Assembly: GCA_002477825.1 (NCBI GenBank)
Contig: DLKT01000045.1
Coordinates: 1-64,000, forward strand
DNA length: 64,000 nucleotides
DNA from: Caryophanales bacterium UBA7581
Lineage (GTDB): Bacteria; Bacillota_I; Bacilli_A; RFN20; CAG-826
Direction of reading: 5' to 3'
Below, in pieces: positions 42,356 to 51,960 of this stretch. The number at the start of each line of letters is the position of its first letter. The first letter of the stretch is position 1. The notes under the pieces are model-generated. The model searched no databases. It worked only from the letters and a program-made list of their open reading frames with translations, and was not told the origin of the DNA. Both the position numbers and the translations under genes were made by a program.

Positions 42356-43270
42356 TCACGAATTTTTAAAAACTTTTTTTAATGTCTCAATTCTTAGACG
42401 AACGGAATCTTTAGCAATTTTACTTTTATATATTGCATCATATCCATGTACGGTACCATGGGTAGCATGATAAATAACTGAAATACCATTTTCTTCTAGA
42501 CGTTGAGCAAATAAAGCACCTTCATCATGTAAACAATCGTAATCAGCGGTTTCTAAATAGGTCGAAGGAAAAAACGAAACGTCTTCCTCTTCACTTGGAG
42601 AGACTATCTTTTGATCTCCTAATAAAAACTTCCACATCTTTTGATTTAATTTAGAATTCCATATCGGCGTATCCGTAAACTCTTTCATGGATAAGGTTTC
42701 CATTCTTTGATCTAATACCGGATAAATTAACATCGCAAAAATTGGTAAAGGTTTATTTTCTTTATGCAGTTTAAAAATCAGACTTGCTGATAAAAATCCC
42801 CCTGCTGAATCGCCACCAATCGCGATACGCGATCCATCAATATGATATTCTTCTTCATGATTTAAAATATATTCATAAGCATCTTGGCAGTCTAAAAGAG
42901 GAATCGGATAAGCATTTTTAGGGGCTAAACGATAGTCGACAAAAAAGACTTTACATTTTGCTTTTAAAGCGTATTGATAGGCATACATATAATGCGTAGG
43001 CGCTGCTTTATTGGTAAATCCTCCCCCATGAATATATAAAAGAGCGGGCATTTTCTTTTTAACATTTTTCGGTTCAAAAATAAAAAGACGAATTTTGTTT
43101 TCATCTCTTGTTTCCACTTTTACTTTTGAAATCTTGCATTTTCCATCCGAGCGAATCCCTTGAGAAACTAAATCTAAAAAAGAATTTTCTAAACGAAACA
43201 TCAAGGATGTAGCGGGTGGATTCCAAATACCTAAAACTTTAAAATCGGGGTGAATATCATACTCTTTCAT
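42356..43270 (-). CDS. Alpha/beta hydrolase, HSL-type esterase
   Basis: A 304-residue esterase of the hormone-sensitive-lipase type: oxyanion motif YIHGGGF, nucleophile motif GGDSAGG, a catalytic acid near YDCLHDEG and histidine in HGTVHGYD. Likely cleaves short-chain esters; natural substrate unknown. ATG 43270 follows GAGGT; an ATG 24 bases upstream lacks a ribosome site. No terminator is seen between it and the csoR promoter. Confidence 0.87.
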   Translation of the reverse strand: MKEYDIHPDFKVLGIWNPPATSLMFRLENSFLDLVSQGIRSDGKCKISKVKVETRDENKIRLFIFEPKNVKKKMPALLYIHGGGFTNKAAPTHYMYAYQYALKAKCKVFFVDYRLAPKNAYPIPLLDCQDAYEYILNHEEEYHIDGSRIAIGGDSAGGFLSASLIFKLHKENKPLPIFAMLIYPVLDQRMETLSMKEFTDTPIWNSKLNQKMWKFLLGDQKIVSPSEEEDVSFFPSTYLETADYDCLHDEGALFAQRLEENGISVIYHATHGTVHGYDAIYKSKIAKDSVRLRIETLKKVFKNS

Positions 43271-43305
43271 ACTAATTACCTCATTCTTTTTCATTGTAAC
43301 ATAAC

Positions 43306-43339
43306 AAAAAAAAGAGAAAAAGTACTACTCCTCTCTTTT
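43306..43339 (-). terminator. Weak terminator after the 123-residue gene
   Basis: AAAAGAGA / TCTCTTTT stem with a 14-base loop and a minus-strand T run. Mostly A/T with few G/C pairs. Confidence 0.5.
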
Positions 43340-43344
43340 GTTTA

Positions 43345-43716
43345 TTAATTTTGTTCTTCTAAACATAATTCATTTTCAATATAGCAACAATGTTCATTTT
43401 TTACTTGTAACGTAACATAAGCAAAACTGGTCATCGTTTTAGCAAGTAAAATATCATTTACTTCATCAATGAAATCAGAATTTTCAATTTCTTCTTTTTC
43501 CTCATCTAAACTAATAACTGTAATTTCTACTGTACTTCTTAACGCAATCACACTATGGATATGAATCGTTACATCGGCATTTTTTCCATCATGATGAAGG
43601 GATAACGCTTTTTTTATCTCTTCTTCCATTTCTTCTAGATTCGCGTCTTCAACCGAAGAAAAATCATCATCGGAAGCCATTATATCAATAAAAGCAATAC
43701 GTCTAGGTTCTTCCAT
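43345..43716 (-). CDS. Acidic protein of unknown function, coupled to pncB
   Basis: A 123-residue acidic protein with alternating strand and helix patterns (VTIHIHSVIALRSTVEITVISLDE; FAYVTLQVKN). No family recognised. It begins one base after the pncB stop with AGAAGGAAG inside the pncB end, so translation is coupled. A role linked to nicotinate use is possible but unsupported. Confidence 0.7.
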   Translation of the reverse strand: MEEPRRIAFIDIMASDDDFSSVEDANLEEMEEEIKKALSLHHDGKNADVTIHIHSVIALRSTVEITVISLDEEKEEIENSDFIDEVNDILLAKTMTSFAYVTLQVKNEHCCYIENELCLEEQN

Positions 43717-43717
43717 T

Positions 43718-44929
43718 TTATTTTCTTCCTTCTAATCTTTTTTCTTCACTAATACGATATTGCACAGCAAATTTTAGATAGTTTAAGTAATTTTCATCTA
43801 AGCACATTGTTTTTCCATCGATATCGGATAACTTAGCAACAGGGCGTCCATTCACGGTTTGTAACTTAATAACAATATTTAATGGTGGGACATCCGTATC
43901 ATTCGAGCAATAGGTTCCGATACCAAAAGATACGATGACACGATCTTTGAAATATTCATAAATGTGTTGCGCTTTATCAAAATCTAAGCTATCGCTAAAT
44001 AAAAGGGTTTTGGTTTTGGGGTCAATACCAAATTTTTCATAGTGAGTAATAATTTTTTCTCCCCATACAAAAGGATCACCGGAATCATGACGAACCCCTT
44101 TATAAGAGCTTGCATGTAATAAATCGAAATCTAATAAGAATAAGTCGGTAGTGAGGGTATCCGTTAAAGCAATACCATTATCACCTTTATATTCTTCAAT
44201 CCAGTCTTGTAAAGCGTAGTGATTGGTGTACGCTAGTGGGATATCAGAAAAACCTTGAAACATTTGCACGAATTCATGGGCGTAAGTACCAATCGGAGTA
44301 ATTTTGAATTTTTTTGCTAAGTAAACATTTGAGGTTCCCACACAGTTTTTGGTTTTGGTAACAAATTCATGCACCATATATTCTTGCCATTCACGGGATA
44401 ATCTTCTACGGCAACCAAACTCAGCAAAGCGGAAAGTATAGGTTCCGTCTTGCATTTTTTTAATTTTCTCGTCTAATCTTCTCTTGGCTGATGTGACTAA
44501 TTCATCATAATTATATTTCATACGGAAGTAGACTTCGTTAATGATTTCTAAAAGATAGATTTCAAATTGCATGGCGGAAAAGCATGGTCCTTTTACCACG
44601 CATTCTAACTCACCTTTTTCATTTTTATAACAATTCACATAATCGCGAATCGGATGCCATAAACGTAAAAATTCCACATAGTCATTTTTAATAAAACGAA
44701 TAGAACGTAAATAATTTAATTCATCTTTACGGAAACGAAGCGTACAAAGATGATCAATTTGGGCATTGATTTCTTCGACCATTTCATCAGTAAAAACTAC
44801 ATGGTCATTACGACATTTAAAATAATATTCACCATTCGCGTCCGTATGCTTATGGAAAATCACTTGGTTCATATTAAACTTATAGAAATCGGTATCTAGT
44901 AAGCTAATAATAATTGGTTCAAATTTCAT
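43718..44929 (-). CDS. pncB: Nicotinate phosphoribosyltransferase
   Basis: A 403-residue enzyme converting nicotinic acid and PRPP to nicotinate mononucleotide in NAD salvage. Conserved features are LLDTDFYKFNM at the N-terminus, FGCRRRLS, GTYAHEFVQ, TDTLTTD, RHDSGDP and FSDSLD...IGTYCSND. Length is normal. GGAG precedes the ATG. Likely supplied with nicotinate by the nicotinamidase-like hydrolase at 20448-20996. Confidence 0.95.
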   Translation of the reverse strand: MKFEPIIISLLDTDFYKFNMNQVIFHKHTDANGEYYFKCRNDHVVFTDEMVEEINAQIDHLCTLRFRKDELNYLRSIRFIKNDYVEFLRLWHPIRDYVNCYKNEKGELECVVKGPCFSAMQFEIYLLEIINEVYFRMKYNYDELVTSAKRRLDEKIKKMQDGTYTFRFAEFGCRRRLSREWQEYMVHEFVTKTKNCVGTSNVYLAKKFKITPIGTYAHEFVQMFQGFSDIPLAYTNHYALQDWIEEYKGDNGIALTDTLTTDLFLLDFDLLHASSYKGVRHDSGDPFVWGEKIITHYEKFGIDPKTKTLLFSDSLDFDKAQHIYEYFKDRVIVSFGIGTYCSNDTDVPPLNIVIKLQTVNGRPVAKLSDIDGKTMCLDENYLNYLKFAVQYRISEEKRLEGRK

Positions 44930-45000
44930 AAAATCACTCCATCATTTTTTTCAAACATAAGCATATCATATTATCTTCTATTATGTTAGTAAAATCATGA

Positions 45001-45480
45001 TTATTTTTCTTTGGTCATCCGCGTTTTCGCTAATATTTTTAAACTCTCATTTAATAAGTACATTAAATTCTCTAATTCTTCATCGGTTAAGACTTCATAT
45101 TTTTGCGTTAAGTTTTGTTCGCGCATTTTTTGCATCTTATTGACACAATTCTTACCTTCTAAAGAAATCGTAACGATGACTTCTCTACGATTATTTGGAT
45201 TTAAATAACGAGTCACAAGTCCAAAATCCACTAAATTATCGACTAATTTTGTACATTGTTGTTTGGATATTCCTAAAAACTTGGTCAAAATATTCATAGT
45301 AACGATTCTTTCTTGGCGGTCCATATGATAAAGAAAAGTTACAGTCATGAATTGTAAACTTGATAATTTAGGTGCGTTCATTTCTTCTAATTTAGGCGGG
45401 GCAACCATACCTTCTTTAATAAAGGGGAAAAATTCTAAAGATCCTTGCATGATGGCTTTTATCATTTCTTCTCTTTTCAT
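45001..45480 (-). CDS. MarR-family transcriptional regulator
   Basis: A 159-residue winged-helix regulator: HTH region ILTKFLGISKQQCTKLVDNLVDFGLV and wing RYLNPNNRREVIVTIS, flanked by dimerisation helices. It is divergent from an ABC exporter pair, so it probably represses that exporter and itself, released by a drug-like ligand. GAGGATAG-type ribosome site. Shares a symmetrical promoter region with the exporter genes. Confidence 0.92.
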   Translation of the reverse strand: MKREEMIKAIMQGSLEFFPFIKEGMVAPPKLEEMNAPKLSSLQFMTVTFLYHMDRQERIVTMNILTKFLGISKQQCTKLVDNLVDFGLVTRYLNPNNRREVIVTISLEGKNCVNKMQKMREQNLTQKYEVLTDEELENLMYLLNESLKILAKTRMTKEK

Positions 45481-45503
45481 GTTTCTATCCTCGTTTCATA
45501 AAA

Positions 45504-45532
45504 ATTATAGCTTTAAAAAATTTTATTGTCAA
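45504..45532 (-). promoter_or_regulatory. marR promoter
   Basis: Minus-strand TTGACA (45532-45527), 17-base spacer, TATAAT (45509-45504): full consensus. Confidence 0.85.
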
Positions 45533-45579
45533 CAAAAGTTAAAAGTAAACAAAAATAAATAGTAAACTTTTATTGACAA
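45526..45579. promoter_or_regulatory. Large inverted repeat joining the two divergent promoters (MarR operator)
   Basis: 15-base arms matching at 14 positions: TTGTCAACAAAAGTT at 45526-45540 and AACTTTTATTGACAA at 45565-45579, 24 bases apart. Each arm covers one -35 box. The element GTAAAC occurs in the centre at 45545 and 45562, and again at 45595 in the exporter -10 region. Confidence 0.65.
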
Positions 45580-45601
45580 TTTAATCAAAAGAATGTAAAC
45601 T
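45573..45601 (+). promoter_or_regulatory. ABC exporter promoter
   Basis: TTGACA (45573-45578), 17-base spacer, TAAACT (45596-45601), followed by an AAAGGAGG ribosome site. Confidence 0.75.
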
Positions 45602-45633
45602 CGTTGTATGCTCATATTAAAGGAGGTTTTTAT

Positions 45634-47424
45634 ATGTTGAAGTTATTAAAAAAACTGAAGAAAAAAGATTTTATTCTCATCTTTATTTCTTTATTTATTA
45701 TTACCCTCAGCGTTTATTTGGAATTAGAACTACCAACGTATACGAAAGAATTAACGCACTTAATTCAACTCGCGGATAGTCAAATAGAAGATATTCTCCT
45801 TACTGGAGGAAAAATGTTGTTATTTGCTTTAGGTGGCACAATTTGCACGATTATATCCGGTTATATTTCCGCTTATGTCAGTGCTGATTTAAGCTACAAT
45901 GTCCGTGAAGATTTATTTAATCACATCATGGATTTAGATGAAGTCGAAATGAAAACCATGTCGACTTCTACTTTAATTACTCGTACCACTAACGACATCA
46001 CACAAATTCAAATGGTCATGTCCATGGGCTTAACGATGATGTTTAAAGCGCCTTTAATGGCCATTTGGGGTACCATTAAAGTTATCCATACGAGTTGGCA
46101 ATTTTCTTTAGCGACCGCTGTTGCAGTTGTGGTCATGGTCAGCGTCATTTTACTCATCATGAGTTTAGTATTACCCCGCTTTAAAAAAGTACAAAAATTA
46201 ACCGATGATATGAACCGTATTGCTAGAGAAAATCTCACCGGTATTAAAGTGGTTCGCGCTTTTAATGCTGAAAAGTTTGAAGAAGAAAAGTTTGATCAAA
46301 AGAACGATGAACTCATTCATATTCAATTATTTAACCGCTCCTTATTCTCTTTAATGATGCCGTTAATGACTTTAATTATGAGTGGCATCTCTTTGGCGGT
46401 TTATTGGATTGGCGCTTATTTATTAAACGCTGCTGATTTACTAAGTAAAGGTGACGTCCTTGGCGATATTGTCGCGTTTGGCTCTTATGGCATTATGATT
46501 ATTCAAGCCTTTATGTTGCTGACAATGATTTTCATGATGATTCCACGGGCGGAAGTTTCCGCAAAGCGGATTAATGAAGTTTTAGCGATTCCTGTACAAA
46601 TTAAAGAAGGAAAAGAAGAAAAAGAAGCAGAATTAAAAGGTGATGTTGAATTTCATAACGTTTCTTTTCACTTCTTAGAAGGTGAAAATGTTTTAAACGA
46701 TATTTCTTTCCATGTAAAAGAAGGCGAAACTTTAGCGATTATTGGCGCTACCGGAAGCGGAAAATCAACGATTGTAAACTTGGTAGCAAGGTTATTAGAA
46801 GCCACCCAAGGTGAAATTAAAATCGATGGTCAAGATATCCGTTCGTATTCTTTTGATACACTCTATCAAAAAATTGGCTTTGTACAACAAAAAGCGGTTC
46901 TCTTTTCCGATTCCGTTAGAAACAATCTTTTATTTGGTTTAAAAAATCAAGAAAAGACGGATGAAGAATTATGGAAAGCGCTAGATATTGCCCAAGCGAA
47001 AAACTTTGTAAGCAATTTACCTCATCAATTGGACGCGCCTATTGCGGAAGGTGGTACTAATTTATCTGGCGGGCAAAAGCAACGTTTATCGATTGCTCGA
47101 GCGCTTGTTAGAAAACCAGAAATTCTCATCTTTGATGACTCGTTCTCTGCTTTAGATTATAAAACCGATAAAGAACTAAGAAAGCAAATTGCCACTCAAT
47201 TAAAAGGCACTACCTGTATTATTGTAGCGCAGCGAATTGGCACCATTCGAAACGCCGATCAAATTCTCGTTTTAGATGATGGTCAAATCGTCGGTCATGG
47301 TAAACATGAAGAATTATTAAAAACTTGTTCCGTTTATCAAGAGATTGCTTTATCGCAATTATCCAAAGAAGAATTAGAAAAAGGAGGTGAGGCTTATGCC
47401 ACCCATGAGACAAAGAGCGAATGA
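45634..47424 (+). CDS. ABC exporter half-transporter with degenerate catalytic site
   Basis: A 596-residue half-transporter: six-helix membrane domain, then a nucleotide-binding domain with Walker A GATGSGKST, signature LSGGQKQRLS and Walker B ILIFDDS. The residue after the Walker B aspartate is D rather than the catalytic E, which marks the degenerate site of heterodimeric exporters such as LmrCD/BmrCD. The start at 45634 follows AAAGGAGG; an earlier in-frame ATG at 45604 lies within the promoter region. Overlaps its partner by 29 bases. Likely multidrug export. Confidence 0.93.
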   Translation: MLKLLKKLKKKDFILIFISLFIITLSVYLELELPTYTKELTHLIQLADSQIEDILLTGGKMLLFALGGTICTIISGYISAYVSADLSYNVREDLFNHIMDLDEVEMKTMSTSTLITRTTNDITQIQMVMSMGLTMMFKAPLMAIWGTIKVIHTSWQFSLATAVAVVVMVSVILLIMSLVLPRFKKVQKLTDDMNRIARENLTGIKVVRAFNAEKFEEEKFDQKNDELIHIQLFNRSLFSLMMPLMTLIMSGISLAVYWIGAYLLNAADLLSKGDVLGDIVAFGSYGIMIIQAFMLLTMIFMMIPRAEVSAKRINEVLAIPVQIKEGKEEKEAELKGDVEFHNVSFHFLEGENVLNDISFHVKEGETLAIIGATGSGKSTIVNLVARLLEATQGEIKIDGQDIRSYSFDTLYQKIGFVQQKAVLFSDSVRNNLLFGLKNQEKTDEELWKALDIAQAKNFVSNLPHQLDAPIAEGGTNLSGGQKQRLSIARALVRKPEILIFDDSFSALDYKTDKELRKQIATQLKGTTCIIVAQRIGTIRNADQILVLDDGQIVGHGKHEELLKTCSVYQEIALSQLSKEELEKGGEAYATHETKSE

Positions 47425-49258
47425 GAAAGCAAAAGATAGCAAAAAAGCCTTTCACCGCTTAGTTCAGTATGTACACCAATATTTACCTATTTTTATTTTT
47501 TCTTTTGTTTTAGGCGCGATTGGGGCTGTTTTAGTGGTCATCGGGCCCAAGTTTCTAGAAAAGATTTCTAATCTACTCTATGATGCTATCAAGCAATTCT
47601 CGAGCACTCATATTTGGGTTGATGTCGATATTAAAAAAGTTGCATCCTTAGCGATTCAATTGATGACAATCTATGTGGTCAGTGCTCTCATCACTTTTAT
47701 TACTAACATTGTATTAGCCCGCGTTACCTTAAAGATTTCTAAAAGAATGCGGAGTGACTTAGAAAGAAAAATTAATAAAGTTCCTCTATCCTATTTTAGT
47801 AAAACAACTTATGGCGATGTCTTAAGCCGTATTACCAACGATGTCGATACGATTACCGATGCTTTAAATAATAGTATTGGCTCCTTAATTACCGCTATTT
47901 GTCAATTTATCGCCTGTATTATTATGATGTTCTCTACCGACGTTTCTATGGCCTTTACTGCCATTATTAGTAGTGTATTAGGCTTCTTGATTATGTTTGC
48001 GATTGTCGCTAAATCACAAAAATATTTTGCGATGCGTCAAAAAGCTTTAGGGGCTTTAAATGGTTATATTGAAGAAATGTATTCCGGTCATAGTGTGGTG
48101 CGTGCTTATAATGCGAATAGCGAAGTGAAAGAACGATTTGTTTCCTTAAATAGCGAAATGAAACACGCAAATTTCAAATCCCAATTCATTTCTGGTATGA
48201 TGCCAGCCTTAATGACTTTTATTGGTAACTTAGGCTATGTTGCCGTTTGTGTTGTCGGTGCCTTAGAAGTCAAAAATGGCACGATTGAATTCGGTGTTAT
48301 TTCTGCTTTTATTGTTTATGTCCGTCTCTTCACGCAACCTTTAAGCACCATCTCCCAAGGTTTCACGCAAATTCAATCTTGTATGGCCGCTAGTGAACGT
48401 GTCTTTGATTTCTTAGAAGAAAAAGAATTAGAAAATGAAGAAGAAAAAGATAGCGTTTTAGATAATGTAAAAGGCAATGTCACCTTCTCTCACGTTCGTT
48501 TTGCTTATGATGATGCACCCGATCATATCGTTATTCAAGATTTCTCTTGTCAAGTAAAAGCCGGTCAAAAGGTAGCAATTGTCGGTCCTACTGGCGCTGG
48601 GAAAACCACATTAGTGAATTTATTAATGCGTTTCTATGAACCGATTTCTGGTGATATTTTAATCGATAATAAAAAGACCTCAGATTATACAAGAGAAATG
48701 ATTCATTCCCTTTTTGGAATGGTTTTACAAGAAACTTGGTTATTTGAGGGAACGGTAAAAGAAAATTTAGTATTTAACCGCACGGACGTTTCGGATGAAA
48801 CCATCAAAAAAGCTTGTAAGGCTTGTGGCATTCATTCCTTTATTAAATCTTTACCACAAGGTTATGATACCGTTTTAAATGAAGATACCTCTTTATCGGC
48901 TGGTCAAAAGCAACTCTTTACCATTGCACGTGCAATGATACAAAATAGTCCAATGTTGATTTTAGATGAAGCGACTTCTAACGTCGATACAAGAACTGAA
49001 ATTCTCATTCAAAACGCGATGGATCAATTAACCTCTTCTCGTACCTCTTTTGTTATCGCTCACCGTCTTAGCACGATTCGTAATGCCGATTTAATTCTTG
49101 TTATGAAAGATGGCGATATCATTGAACAAGGCAATCATGACGAATTAATGATGAAAAATGGTTTCTACGCTACATTATATAATTCACAATTCGATGAAGA
49201 AAATGATGGTTCTATTGATTCCATGATTGCCCAACAAAAATTAAAAGAAGCAAAATAA
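47396..49258 (+). CDS. ABC exporter half-transporter, catalytic partner
   Basis: A 620-residue half-transporter with six membrane helices and a nucleotide-binding domain: Walker A GPTGAGKTT, Walker B MLILDEAT with the catalytic glutamate present, and H-loop AHRLST. Its signature reads LSAGQKQLFT instead of LSGGQ, so each half contributes one altered motif. Together with the upstream gene it forms an asymmetric heterodimer. The ATG at 47396 follows GGAGGTG; the overlapping GTG at 47387 is inside the ribosome site. Confidence 0.93.
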   Translation: MPPMRQRANEKAKDSKKAFHRLVQYVHQYLPIFIFSFVLGAIGAVLVVIGPKFLEKISNLLYDAIKQFSSTHIWVDVDIKKVASLAIQLMTIYVVSALITFITNIVLARVTLKISKRMRSDLERKINKVPLSYFSKTTYGDVLSRITNDVDTITDALNNSIGSLITAICQFIACIIMMFSTDVSMAFTAIISSVLGFLIMFAIVAKSQKYFAMRQKALGALNGYIEEMYSGHSVVRAYNANSEVKERFVSLNSEMKHANFKSQFISGMMPALMTFIGNLGYVAVCVVGALEVKNGTIEFGVISAFIVYVRLFTQPLSTISQGFTQIQSCMAASERVFDFLEEKELENEEEKDSVLDNVKGNVTFSHVRFAYDDAPDHIVIQDFSCQVKAGQKVAIVGPTGAGKTTLVNLLMRFYEPISGDILIDNKKTSDYTREMIHSLFGMVLQETWLFEGTVKENLVFNRTDVSDETIKKACKACGIHSFIKSLPQGYDTVLNEDTSLSAGQKQLFTIARAMIQNSPMLILDEATSNVDTRTEILIQNAMDQLTSSRTSFVIAHRLSTIRNADLILVMKDGDIIEQGNHDELMMKNGFYATLYNSQFDEENDGSIDSMIAQQKLKEAK

Positions 49259-49320
49259 CTTCCATTTTATTTAAAAATCGTCTATAGTATAGAGTTTCTC
49301 TATTAGAAAGGAGTTTCATT

Positions 49321-50205
49321 ATGGAAAAAATTTTAATTATGACCGATTCAAATGCCTCCATTTCTCAAGAGGAAGCCAAAAAACTTCATGTTTATGTCAT
49401 TCCTATGCCCTTTATCATTAACGAAGAAGAATATTATGAAGGAATTAATATTCATGAAGAAGAATTCTTATCTGCTTTAAGAAAAGGCGCTAAAATATCG
49501 ACTTCTCAACCTTCTAGCTTTTTACTAGAAGAAATCTTTAAAGAAGAATTACAAAAATATGAAGACATTATTTTTATTCCGATGTCTTCTGGTTTATCTT
49601 CTACATTTCAAAACGCCAAACAGGTTGCGGAATCGATTTCTCCACGTATTCATGTTGTTGATAATCACCGCGTCTGCATTCCTTTAAAAGAAAGTGTTTT
49701 AGAAGCTTGTTCGATGCGTGATCAAAATAAAAACGTTGATGAAATATGCGATTATTTAATCAGAACTAGCGCAAAATCATCAGTATATGTCTATATGGAT
49801 ACGTTAAAGTATTTAAAAAAGGGTGGAAGAGTGAAACCTGCGGTTGCACTTTTCGCAACGCTTTTAAGAATTAAACCGATTATTTCTACTCGTGGTTCCT
49901 CTTTTGATATGTTTTCTCGTTGTCGCACTTTAAAAGAAGGCAAAAAGAAAATGATGAATCAACTAAAAATTGATATTGAAAATGAATTTAAAGAGGAATA
50001 TGAAAAAGGCCTTATGAGTATTTCCATTAATCATTCAGGCCTTTATCAAGAAGCGGAAGAATTTAAAAATGAACTCATTGCTGCTTTTCCTAAAGCCCAG
50101 TTTCATTTCATTCAGTTCTTCCCTTATAGTGCAGCCTGCCATATTGGGCCGGATGCTTTAGGTGTCGCTGTGACCATTAATTCTTTCTCCCTTCCAAAGA
50201 ATTAA
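49321..50205 (+). CDS. DegV family fatty-acid-binding protein
   Basis: A 294-residue DegV protein: MTDSNASISQEEAKK at the N-terminus, the fatty-acid pocket signatures STSQPSS and PMSSGLSSTFQNA, VDNHRV, and YMDTLKYLKKGGR. Relatives (FakB) present fatty acids to the FakA kinase for phospholipid synthesis; FakA is not in this window. AGAAAGGAG precedes the ATG. It begins 62 bases after the exporter with a small ATAGAG/CTCTAT dyad between and no clear terminator. Confidence 0.92.
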   Translation: MEKILIMTDSNASISQEEAKKLHVYVIPMPFIINEEEYYEGINIHEEEFLSALRKGAKISTSQPSSFLLEEIFKEELQKYEDIIFIPMSSGLSSTFQNAKQVAESISPRIHVVDNHRVCIPLKESVLEACSMRDQNKNVDEICDYLIRTSAKSSVYVYMDTLKYLKKGGRVKPAVALFATLLRIKPIISTRGSSFDMFSRCRTLKEGKKKMMNQLKIDIENEFKEEYEKGLMSISINHSGLYQEAEEFKNELIAAFPKAQFHFIQFFPYSAACHIGPDALGVAVTINSFSLPKN

Positions 50206-50211
50206 TCGCAA

Positions 50212-50250
50212 AAAAAATGAGAGTTGCGTCCCCTTGCAATTCTCATTTTT
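50212..50250. terminator. Bidirectional terminator
   Basis: About 15-bp stem (AAAAATGAGAGTTGC with GCAATTCTCATTTTT, one G-U pair) with an 8-base loop, between degV and the lipoprotein operon. Confidence 0.92.
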
Positions 50251-50259
50251 ATTTTGCTT

Positions 50260-51960
50260 TTATAAAGTTTTTAAGAAGTCATCAACAACGGGAATGGTAA
50301 CACTACCAAAGCCACTATATTGATAACTTGAGTATAAATATGTCGTTTGACCTAATACGGTCATAATCACGCCATAATTCATGACTGAATTTTCTGGATT
50401 TTCTTCATCAATGTAGGATGCGAAAATAAAACCATTTGTCGTTGCATCAAAGGCATTCACTTCATCTTGGAATAAAGAATAAGCAACATTTTGAGCCGTT
50501 TCTGCATTACTATAGAATTGACTATAGGTTGTTGGATAATCCGACGTAGTTGTTGGAGTAAATGTATATTCTTTTCCTTCTAAGTATTCCATCACTAATG
50601 AAATATTTTCCATAAAGTCATAGTAATGTAAATAAGGGTTTCCTTGATAATCTTTATCCGTAATTCGATTACCTAAAACAAAATCTTGGGTACCTTCAGC
50701 ATTTCTTTTATAAGTGAATTCATAAACGCCATCCGTGTAGCCTTCTTTTCCACTGATATTGACATATCCTTTATCAAAGAGTGTATCTTGTTGCTCAACT
50801 TCATCAATATATTCTTCATTGAAGTCATAATACATTGCGTTTTCAGTGAAATAGACTTTTCCAATAGGCATCTTTACTCCACCTACGCCAGTATAAGTAC
50901 CTAAATCACGATAATAATTATGAGTTTTAGCAAGATTTTTTGCTTTTAAGAAATCAGCTTCAATTTCTGGATATGTAATAGAATGGTCAGCTAAATAACT
51001 TTGAAGCTTTTCATTACTTTTAGCTTGATCATCTTTGGTAAAAGTTAAAGAAGCTCCTTCTACTTTTTCACTAAAATTCAAATCACAAGTAAAGGAATAG
51101 GGTGTTAAAATATGAATGGTTACGCTTGTCATTTTAGCGGCTAAATCATTTTGAAGTGATTGATATTCGGATTGATTAACATTGATATTTTGGCTCCAAC
51201 TATAGAACATTAAACCCATGAATGACGTATTGCTTACTTCATAAGTATTATCTTCTGATTTATTGATACTTGAGAAATTAATACCTACAGAGGATAAATC
51301 TGTCATATCGACAATGACATCTTCATAGTTTTTGTTATATGCACGCATATAAATGGCGCTTGTAATATCATCTTCGGTGAAATTATAAACATAAGTGCCT
51401 TCCTTGCCTTCTCCAATCCCATAAGTAGGAAGCATTAAGGAACTCATATTTGTGAATAAATAAGAATCTTTATAATGAAATTCTTTAAATTTCATTTCTT
51501 TGGTACCTAATGTTGTCTCAACGTTTCCTTTTCCTTCAACCACATAAGTCGAATTCTCATCGGTAAAGCGTTTAAACACTAGCCCAATTTGCATACTTTC
51601 TTGCACTTTAATTGTGATGCTTTGATGAATGTTTTCATTCGAAATCAAAGTAGCTTTGATCGTAACTTCTCCAATAGACATGCCTTTAACCATGCCTGTG
51701 CTAGAAACAGTAGCGATATTCTTATCACTACTCTCCCAACGAACTTTTTGTTCAGCACCATTAAAGGTTGCTTTCAATTGAATATGTTCACGAAGTCCAA
51801 CTTCTAAAGGTCCTTCAATCGCTATGGAATCAATTAAGGTACCTGCTGTTGTGGTTTCACTAGATGTTCCACTTCCCGTTGTGCTTCCACAAGACGTTCC
51901 CATAAAAGAGAACGTCAAAGAAGCAAGTAAAGTAACTAATAAAAAATTAAAGCGCTTCAT
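50260..51960 (-). CDS. Surface lipoprotein with a BIG2-like domain
   Basis: A 566-residue lipoprotein: signal peptide ending in lipobox GTSC, a Ser/Thr linker, then residues 42-120 resembling a bacterial Ig-like BIG2 domain (VRWESSDKNIATVSSTGMVKG). The rest is a large Tyr/Asp-rich beta region with no recognised family. It overlaps the end of the LRR gene by 14 bases and has no Shine-Dalgarno site before its ATG, so it probably depends on translational coupling. Third gene of a lipoprotein operon. Confidence 0.8.
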   Translation of the reverse strand: MKRFNFLLVTLLASLTFSFMGTSCGSTTGSGTSSETTTAGTLIDSIAIEGPLEVGLREHIQLKATFNGAEQKVRWESSDKNIATVSSTGMVKGMSIGEVTIKATLISNENIHQSITIKVQESMQIGLVFKRFTDENSTYVVEGKGNVETTLGTKEMKFKEFHYKDSYLFTNMSSLMLPTYGIGEGKEGTYVYNFTEDDITSAIYMRAYNKNYEDVIVDMTDLSSVGINFSSINKSEDNTYEVSNTSFMGLMFYSWSQNINVNQSEYQSLQNDLAAKMTSVTIHILTPYSFTCDLNFSEKVEGASLTFTKDDQAKSNEKLQSYLADHSITYPEIEADFLKAKNLAKTHNYYRDLGTYTGVGGVKMPIGKVYFTENAMYYDFNEEYIDEVEQQDTLFDKGYVNISGKEGYTDGVYEFTYKRNAEGTQDFVLGNRITDKDYQGNPYLHYYDFMENISLVMEYLEGKEYTFTPTTTSDYPTTYSQFYSNAETAQNVAYSLFQDEVNAFDATTNGFIFASYIDEENPENSVMNYGVIMTVLGQTTYLYSSYQYSGFGSVTIPVVDDFLKTL

